Shown in pieces: positions 7,635-12,129 of a stretch of 12,129 bases of DNA. Position 1 is the first letter of the stretch. Each line of letters begins with the position of its first letter. Under the pieces are notes generated by a model that was not told the DNA's origin, made no database searches, and worked only from the letters and a program-made list of their open reading frames with translations. This DNA is from Coprococcus sp. GTDB taxonomy: Bacteria > Bacillota > Clostridia > Lachnospirales > Lachnospiraceae. Position numbers and translations under genes: made by a program. The stretch covers positions 1-12,129 of the forward strand of contig JAEDHX010000064.1 of NCBI GenBank assembly GCA_016296785.1, given 5' to 3'.

Positions 7635-9086
7635 TTATTTCTTTAGTGAATATGTGATTTTATCCTCCGGTATTATAAGGCTGACTCTATCGTCCATGTT
7701 CCATAAATCCTCGTCATCGACTATAAAGTCTTCCTCTTCGTCAGTTCTTACCACATAACTGTAGTGGTCACCCTTGTAGATAAGATTGATAATATGACCA
7801 CAGACAATACCCTCATCCTCATTATCGCTCATCTCAATATCCTCAGGAAGGATCGATACAATCACTTTGATTTTATCTGTATCAATCTCATCTCCATGAA
7901 CATCAACAAGAACTCCGTCTTCATTAAACTTAGAATTAGGAATTACTGTAGTTAAGTCACAGCTTAATGAACCATCAAGCACCTCAAGCTTATAATTCTT
8001 ATCTATAGCTGTCTCTATATTATTCTGAGTCGTTTCTGATACCATAATGTGTATTCCATCCGGCTCAATTAAAAGTCCTACCATGTCACCGACATTTGCA
8101 GTTTTTGTTGACTGAATTACAATTTCATTCTTTCCTGAAACAACAGTAATCTCGTAGTGAACACCTTTGAATAAAGAAGAAATTACCTTTCCCTTTATTG
8201 CGCCCTTATCCGGTGTTGTAATAATTACGTCCTCAGGTCTTACAACTGCATCAATCTTTGTACCATGCTCAATATCATCAAGACAGTCAAATTCCGCTCC
8301 GCAAAAACGCACCTTCATTTTGCCGGTCATAATACCATTAAAAATATTACTCTCACCAATAAAGTCGGCTACAAATGCATTCTTTGGTTCGTTGTAGATG
8401 TCCTCCGGTGTTCCTATCTGCTGAATTTTTCCTTCACTCATAACAACTATCTTGTCAGACATTGTAAGGGCTTCTTCCTGGTCATGTGTAACATAAATAA
8501 AAGTTATGCCAAGTCTTTCATGCATGCTTTTAAGCTCAAGCTGCATTTCCTTACGCATCTTAAGGTCAAGTGCTCCAAGTGGTTCGTCAAGAAGAAGTAT
8601 TTCCGGTTCATTAACCAGCGCTCTTGCAATTGCAATTCTCTGCTGCTGGCCACCTGATAAGGTCTGCACCTTTCTATCCTCGAAGCCTTCGAGGTCAACC
8701 ATCTCAAGAACCTTTTTTACCTTCTTTGCAATTTCAGCTTTAGGAAGCTTTTTTAGTTTTAATCCAAAAGCTATGTTGTCGAAAATATTTAAATGGGGAA
8801 AAAGTGCATACCTTTGAAAGACCGTATTAATAGGTCTCTTATTAGGTGGAAGCTGACTTATGTCTTCTCCATTTAATAATATTTCTCCTGATGTAGGAAT
8901 CTCGAATCCTGCAATCATTCTAAGTGTAGTGGTCTTTCCACAGCCTGAAGGGCCTAAGAATGTTACGAATTCACCTCTTTTAACCTCAAGGTTGAATTCT
9001 TCGACAGCTGCAAAACTATCCTCAAATACCTTAGTGATGTTTTTCAGCTCAATGATGTTTTTGGAATTATTATTGTTTTTTTCCAT
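7635..9086 (-). CDS. potA: Spermidine/putrescine ABC transporter ATPase PotA with duplicated TOBE-like region
   Basis: The 483-residue ATPase energises polyamine import at the inner face of the membrane. It shows the Walker A motif GPSGCGKT (45-52), Q-loop Gln91, signature LSGGQ (143-147), Walker B ILLLDE (163-168) and switch His201. The usual TOBE-type regulatory domain spans about 280-347 (VRPEDVII, GAIKGKV, LFKGVHYE). A second copy of the same pattern follows at about 410-480 (ILPEDIEM, GIVCGHI, LIYKGDHYS), so the protein is over 100 residues longer than typical PotA (about 370). The second copy is more acidic (DEEEDF, DDEDL). The start ATG at 9086 has GAGGAGG six bases upstream. It is the first gene of potABCD and is preceded by a long structured leader. 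Confidence 0.96.
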   Translation of the reverse strand: MEKNNNNSKNIIELKNITKVFEDSFAAVEEFNLEVKRGEFVTFLGPSGCGKTTTLRMIAGFEIPTSGEILLNGEDISQLPPNKRPINTVFQRYALFPHLNIFDNIAFGLKLKKLPKAEIAKKVKKVLEMVDLEGFEDRKVQTLSGGQQQRIAIARALVNEPEILLLDEPLGALDLKMRKEMQLELKSMHERLGITFIYVTHDQEEALTMSDKIVVMSEGKIQQIGTPEDIYNEPKNAFVADFIGESNIFNGIMTGKMKVRFCGAEFDCLDDIEHGTKIDAVVRPEDVIITTPDKGAIKGKVISSLFKGVHYEITVVSGKNEIVIQSTKTANVGDMVGLLIEPDGIHIMVSETTQNNIETAIDKNYKLEVLDGSLSCDLTTVIPNSKFNEDGVLVDVHGDEIDTDKIKVIVSILPEDIEMSDNEDEGIVCGHIINLIYKGDHYSYVVRTDEEEDFIVDDEDLWNMDDRVSLIIPEDKITYSLKK

Positions 9087-9442
9087 TTATTTCCTCCTCA
9101 CGTTTAACGCTATATTTCTCATCATCCGGGGAGCAAATAACGAAGAGCCTTATCTGTAAACTCTCCTTGCATGAGACCGGGCATAGCCGCTATGTCAATT
9201 AACATACAATCTCATACTGGTACAGGGGAATCAAAAAACAATTTGAGCAAAAACCCCTAGATTTATGCCGGATAATGGTATGCCATATGGTTAGTAGCCC
9301 TAAGAAACAATACAAATGGTATCGAGATATCCCATTTATCATTGCTCACAGGGTAAAATAGCTAACAGACTTCATATTTTTCCCATATAACATAAAAAAT
9401 TCTCTTTTTTCGTAAAATATCCCACAAAAAAAAGCAAAATCA
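9087..9442 (-). promoter_or_regulatory. Long structured 5' leader of potABCD, candidate cis-regulatory RNA
   Basis: The leader RNA (reverse strand) folds on paper into two domains. The 5' domain (9290-9366) is a stacked rod: GTTAG/CTAAC (9362-9366 with 9290-9294), CCCT/AGGG (9350-9353 with 9298-9301), then a 12-pair hairpin CAATGATAAATGG/CCATTTGTATTG (9308-9344) with one bulge and one G-U pair. The 3' domain is closed by a 10-pair helix CATTATCCGG/CCGGATGATG (9268-9277 with 9120-9129, one G-U). It encloses at least three arms: AGGGG/CCCCT with TCAAA/TTTGA inside; ATGAGA/TCTCAT with CATAG/CTATG inside; and GCAA-GGAGAG/CTCTTC-TTGC. The closing helix ends about 21 bases before the GAGGAGG ribosome binding site. 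None of the common riboswitch consensus sequences I know fits (TPP, FMN, lysine, SAM, cobalamin, c-di-GMP, guanidine-I, T-box). Whether it responds to polyamine is inference. Confidence 0.55.
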
Positions 9443-9446
9443 ACTC

Positions 9447-9475
9447 ATTCTACCATATTTTTTATATCTTGAATA
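9447..9475 (-). promoter_or_regulatory. Candidate extended -10 promoter for potABCD
   Basis: On the reverse strand TGGTAGAAT (9447-9455) is an extended -10 element, with a poor -35 TATTCA (9470-9475) 17 bases upstream. Transcription would start near 9440. A second possibility is TTGATT (9438-9443), 18 bases from TATTTT (9414-9419), starting near 9408. Either leaves more than 300 bases of leader. Confidence 0.4.
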
Positions 9476-9509
9476 TATGTTTTATATATATTTTTTGTGT
9501 ATTTTATCT

Positions 9510-9515
9510 TATAAT
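9510..9515 (+). promoter_or_regulatory. Possible -10 element upstream of ylmH
   Basis: A perfect TATAAT occurs 46 bases before the ylmH ATG in very AT-rich DNA. No good -35 lies 16-18 bases upstream (TATATT at 9487-9492), so this is a weak call. The 475-base gap from 9087 to 9561 otherwise holds the potA leader and promoter. Confidence 0.35.
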
Positions 9516-9561
9516 AATATAAGCTTATGGCAAATTATTATTCAGACTGTTTGGAGTAATT

Positions 9562-10320
9562 ATGAAAGCAGAAGATACCATATTGCAAAAGAGATTTGCA
9601 GACCTACAAAGACAAAGCGAAACAAATAACATATATACATATACAGGCTTTCTAAACACTGCAGAGCAAGCAGTATTTTACAATTCTCTGCCTGACATCC
9701 CAACTAACTCATATAGCTTATGGGGTGGCTTTCCTGATGCGGAACGAAAAATATTGAGATTCGGTTCTCCTGATACATTATGGTATGATGAACCGTTTCC
9801 GCTGACCTGCATTGTAATTAAACCTGTATCTGCGAAATTTGCAGAAAAGCTGTCGCATCGTGATATTCTTGGTTCTATTATGAATCTGGGAATCGATAGA
9901 AGTCTCATAGGAGACATAATAGTAAAAAATGAAATCTGCTATGTCTTCTGTCTGCTTAGAATATCAGAATACATTGTAAATGAGATAACGCGTATACGTC
10001 ATACCGAGGTAAGATGTTCAATATCTGAGAATATTCCGGAGGATGCAACTCCTAATTTGCAGGAGCTTTCTCTCATAGTCCCTAGCCTCCGAATAGACGT
10101 TATTGTATCCAAGGTATTCCATATCTCAAGAAGTGAAAGTGATAGTCTGTTTTCAAAAGGATTTGTATTTGCAAACGGACGTGAAATAGAAAAAAGCGCC
10201 GCCAACCTAAAAGAAGGCGATACAATATCTGTTAGAGGATATGGTAAATTCAAATTTGCAGATGTTATCCACGAAACAAAGAAAGGTAACCTAAGTGTTA
10301 TTATATATAAATATGTCTGA
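9562..10320 (+). CDS. ylmH: YlmH-like S4-domain RNA-binding protein
   Basis: The 252-residue protein has the YlmH layout. An N-terminal part contains GFLNTAEQAVFY (29-40) and WGGFPDAERKILRFG (54-68). A central domain has LSHRDILGSIMNLGIDRS (97-114) and IGDI (116-119). A C-terminal S4 RNA-binding domain lies at about 175-233 (SLRIDVIVSKVFHISRSES, then LKEGDTISVRGYGKFKF), followed by a TKKG segment. The S4 domain binds structured rRNA or tRNA. In Bacillus subtilis YlmH has been linked to ribosome-associated quality control, which I infer may apply here. TTGGAG lies five bases before the ATG. In many Firmicutes ylmH sits with sepF and divIVA; here it lies between potA and an AraC regulator, with no division genes visible. 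It may be co-transcribed with the regulator 65 bases downstream. Confidence 0.93.
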   Translation: MKAEDTILQKRFADLQRQSETNNIYTYTGFLNTAEQAVFYNSLPDIPTNSYSLWGGFPDAERKILRFGSPDTLWYDEPFPLTCIVIKPVSAKFAEKLSHRDILGSIMNLGIDRSLIGDIIVKNEICYVFCLLRISEYIVNEITRIRHTEVRCSISENIPEDATPNLQELSLIVPSLRIDVIVSKVFHISRSESDSLFSKGFVFANGREIEKSAANLKEGDTISVRGYGKFKFADVIHETKKGNLSVIIYKYV

Positions 10321-10385
10321 TTAGTTGGTGTAGAAGTCCACAGTATATTCAAAAAACTATAAATGCTTATGAAGGAGGGGATTAT

Positions 10386-11282
10386 ATGGAGGAAAAGATT
10401 GTTGTAGAACTTGCAAATGAAAAAGACAGCGATTTATATCTGAATGTATTCGGTCATTCTATTACTGCGCCCCTTCACAAGGCAGGACCTTCCGTTAAAT
10501 CCTTCTATCTTGTTCACTTTATATTAGATGGTGAAGGGGATTTCTATGTAAAGAATTCACATTACAGACTAAAAGCAGGCCAGGGCTTCTTAATTGAGCC
10601 AGATAATCCTGCATCATACATATCTGATGAGAAGAATCCATGGACCTATGTGTGGATTGGTTTCTCAGGCAAGAAGGCCGGCGAAATCATGCACAGCATC
10701 GGTCTTACACAGGACGAACCTGTCTTCACATGCACCGAAGGTGAGAAGTTAAAAAAATACGTATTTGATATGCTAGAGCATAATACCTCAAGCAAGGAAG
10801 ACAGCTACCGTTTAATGGGAATGCTCTACCTTGCACTATCAGTAATTGCAACAGCACAGAAGGATAAAATCGAAACTCCTTCCGGAAACATGTACGTAAA
10901 CCATGCCATCTCATATATTCAAAACCACTACAGCATGCCTGTTAAGATTGAAGAAATATCACATTATCTTGGCATCAACCGCAGCTACTTCAGTGAGCTT
11001 TTCAAGGAATATACCGGAATGAGTCCTTTAAAATATCTTCAGAATTTCAGAATTACAAAAGCTCAGCATATGCTTACAATAACTGACCTTTCTATTGAAA
11101 GCATAGCCTTATCCTGTGGTTACCAGTCCGCCGAAGCATTCCACAAAATATTCCGAAAAGAAACAGGAATGTCCCCAAAGACCTACAGACTTCAAAAACG
11201 TGAGCGTACATTAACAAGCCGCCGAAAAATGCAAACTGAAAAGCCTGATTTTATGAAGGAATATGACAGCAACGAATTCTAA
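10386..11282 (+). CDS. AraC-family transcriptional regulator with cupin-like sensor domain
   Basis: The 298-residue protein has an AraC-type N-terminal cupin-like ligand domain at about 15-100 (FYLVHFILDGEGDFYV, then LKAGQGFLIEPDNPASY and WTYVWIGFSG) and a C-terminal double helix-turn-helix at about 170-270. The first HTH is near 187-207 (KIEEISHYLGINRSYFSELF) and the second near 235-257 (SIESIALSCGYQSAEAFHKIF), with the repeated GMSP-K-Y signature after each. This organisation is common in activators of sugar-use genes, but no sugar genes are adjacent, so the ligand and targets are unknown. The ATG is preceded by a strong GAAGGAGGGG. The basic, polar tail after 270 is unlikely to be structured. 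No terminator was found in the 35-base convergent gap after the stop. Confidence 0.93.
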   Translation: MEEKIVVELANEKDSDLYLNVFGHSITAPLHKAGPSVKSFYLVHFILDGEGDFYVKNSHYRLKAGQGFLIEPDNPASYISDEKNPWTYVWIGFSGKKAGEIMHSIGLTQDEPVFTCTEGEKLKKYVFDMLEHNTSSKEDSYRLMGMLYLALSVIATAQKDKIETPSGNMYVNHAISYIQNHYSMPVKIEEISHYLGINRSYFSELFKEYTGMSPLKYLQNFRITKAQHMLTITDLSIESIALSCGYQSAEAFHKIFRKETGMSPKTYRLQKRERTLTSRRKMQTEKPDFMKEYDSNEF

Positions 11283-11317
11283 AGCAAAGGCACACCATAA
11301 ATTACCACAACACAGAA

Positions 11318-11953
11318 TCATATCGCTAAATAGCACATAAGAAAGTCATACAGAAAATGAGCAATCATTGTTGAGACTAAGGTACAGTTTTTTAGATATG
11401 CCCTTGCCAAACATAATAGAATTCCGGTTGCCGTACTCATTATTATATGAAAAATATCTCCTACCATAAAGTGTGCCGCGCCAAATAAAACAGAAGATAT
11501 AACAACAGAAATAATCGCATTTCCAAAAAGAGTATTAAACCTCGTAAACAAAAGACCTCTATATGCAAGTTCTTCCGTTGTTGCAGCCGAAAACGCATAC
11601 CAAAATGTATAAAACAGGAGACTATCAAGCTTAAAAGGTCGGCCTTCACATGAATTTCCAAACAGCTTGAATATTATTAACATTCCCCCAAATAAAAGCA
11701 CACCATATAAAACCTGAATCCATATCTTTGACTTTGAAAATCCCATGTTAATGTTTCTGTCTTTAAATATTAATAACGGAACAAAAACTATCACAACAAC
11801 CAGTATTTCATCAATTACGCTAGCAATGTCAAATATAACACTCCCCTTACTAAATAAATAACGAAGGGCGAGATTACCAAATATCAAAATAGATATATCT
11901 AGTACTAAAAAAATGACTATCTCTCCTAATGCTTTCTTCTTATCTGCATTCAT
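11318..11953 (-). CDS. CPBP-family intramembrane metalloprotease (CAAX/Abi type)
   Basis: The 211-residue integral membrane protein has the full set of CPBP catalytic motifs: EELAYR (Glu127, Glu128, Arg132), FGAAHF (His161) and AHFLYD (His199, Asp203). Hydrophobic segments occur near 11-33, 47-63, 78-97, 112-126, 145-160, 165-183 and 191-209. Family members cleave near the membrane, for example prenylated CAAX proteins in eukaryotes and bacteriocin-related or regulatory proteins in bacteria; the substrate here is unknown. GGAGAAG precedes the ATG by five bases, and the gene starts 17 bases after the stop of the upstream coiled-coil gene on the same strand, suggesting one transcript. No bacteriocin precursor or immunity gene was seen nearby. 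Confidence 0.9.
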   Translation of the reverse strand: MNADKKKALGEIVIFLVLDISILIFGNLALRYLFSKGSVIFDIASVIDEILVVVIVFVPLLIFKDRNINMGFSKSKIWIQVLYGVLLFGGMLIIFKLFGNSCEGRPFKLDSLLFYTFWYAFSAATTEELAYRGLLFTRFNTLFGNAIISVVISSVLFGAAHFMVGDIFHIIMSTATGILLCLARAYLKNCTLVSTMIAHFLYDFLMCYLAI

Positions 11954-11970
11954 AATATCTTCTCCAAATC

Positions 11971-12129
11971 TTACTGTTGATTCTTTAATATAGCCTCTAA
12001 CTGCGCAAGCCGTTCGCTCAGATTTGCTATTTCAGCATCCCTTTTAGCAATCTCCGCATCTCTTTCTGATATAGCATTATCCTTCTCTGCAAGTTCATTA
12101 TCCTTCTCTGCAAGTTCATTATCCTTCTC
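11971..12129 (-). CDS. C-terminal end of a coiled-coil protein, partial (N-terminus beyond the right edge)
   Basis: Too short to list as a full gene, this frame is open from the window edge (12129) to a TAA at 11971-11973: 52 residues. It is seven exact heptads followed by NQQ: EKDNELA twice, EKDNAIS, ERDAEIA, KRDAEIA, NLSERLA and QLEAILK. Leu, Ile and Ala recur at heptad positions among charged residues, so it must form a coiled coil. I recall such tails at the end of Rpn-type PD-(D/E)XK nucleases/putative transposases in Lachnospiraceae, but the nuclease domain is outside the window, so that identity is a guess. The CPBP gene follows 17 bases later. Confidence 0.75.
   Translation of the reverse strand, partial: EKDNELAEKDNELAEKDNAISERDAEIAKRDAEIANLSERLAQLEAILKNQQ
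12067..12129 (-). repeat. 21-base in-frame tandem repeats encoding heptads
   Basis: Two identical 21-base units (12109-12129 and 12088-12108; reading GAGAAGGATAAT then GAACTTGCA on the reverse strand) are followed by a diverged third unit (12067-12087) that matches over its first 12 bases. Each encodes one heptad (EKDNELA). The array meets the window edge, so more copies may follow. Confidence 0.9.

Noticed and set aside
8265..8817. Plus-strand frames of 100-130 codons opposite potA.
   Set aside because: They are antisense shadows of a strongly conserved ATPase gene and resemble no protein.
9300..9375. Two very short reverse-strand reading frames in the potA leader (9346-9375, product MKSVSYFTL; 9300-9335, product MGYLDTICIVS) as possible regulatory leader peptides.
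   Set aside because: Neither has a convincing ribosome binding site and both lie within strongly paired RNA segments, so they are most easily explained by chance.
10321..10385. A separate promoter or terminator between ylmH and the AraC gene.
   Set aside because: TATAAA near the AraC gene has no well-spaced -35 and the only inverted repeat (GGTG/CC-rich) is too weak; co-transcription is simpler.

Overview
The window is AT-rich and densely packed with short operons. Its gene content points to a Gram-positive anaerobe of the class Clostridia, most likely family Lachnospiraceae: a long DUF5717-type protein, a four-gene polyamine ABC transporter whose substrate-binding protein is membrane-anchored, YlmH, an AraC-type regulator and a CPBP protease. 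Ribosome binding sites are strong GGAGG-like sequences throughout. The organism assignment is inferred from gene content and base composition; nothing in the sequence proves it.

Left part (1-4312). A minus-strand gene running off the left edge encodes at least 767 residues of a DUF5717-like protein of unknown function. It is divergent from a plus-strand pair: a fold-type I PLP enzyme of the HisC/CobD group (2447-3517) and an orotate-phosphoribosyltransferase-like protein (3671-4312) whose PRPP-binding loop lacks the usual acidic pair. A 14-bp hairpin terminator at 4343-4380 lies between this pair and the convergent transporter operon and has the right form to stop transcription in both directions.

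Middle (4436-9086, minus strand). This is a complete potABCD spermidine/putrescine ABC transporter operon in the order potA, potB, potC, potD. The potB/potC and potC/potD junctions are TAATG overlaps, and potA is separated from potB by 18 bases. PotA carries an extra C-terminal repeat of its TOBE-like regulatory domain. PotD has a signal peptide and a C-terminal membrane segment instead of a lipobox. The roughly 350-base leader of potA (9087-about 9442) contains several long-range complementary segments, including a 10-pair helix that closes a multi-arm domain just upstream of the ribosome binding site. It is the best candidate in the window for an undescribed regulatory RNA.

Right part (9562-12129). 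On the plus strand, ylmH (S4-domain ribosome-associated protein) is followed 65 bases later by an AraC-family regulator with an N-terminal cupin-like sensor. Convergent to these, a CPBP intramembrane protease gene lies 17 bases downstream of a gene cut by the right edge. That gene's visible end is pure heptad-repeat coiled coil, encoded by 21-base tandem repeats.

No tRNA, rRNA, CRISPR array, insertion sequence or phage gene was seen.
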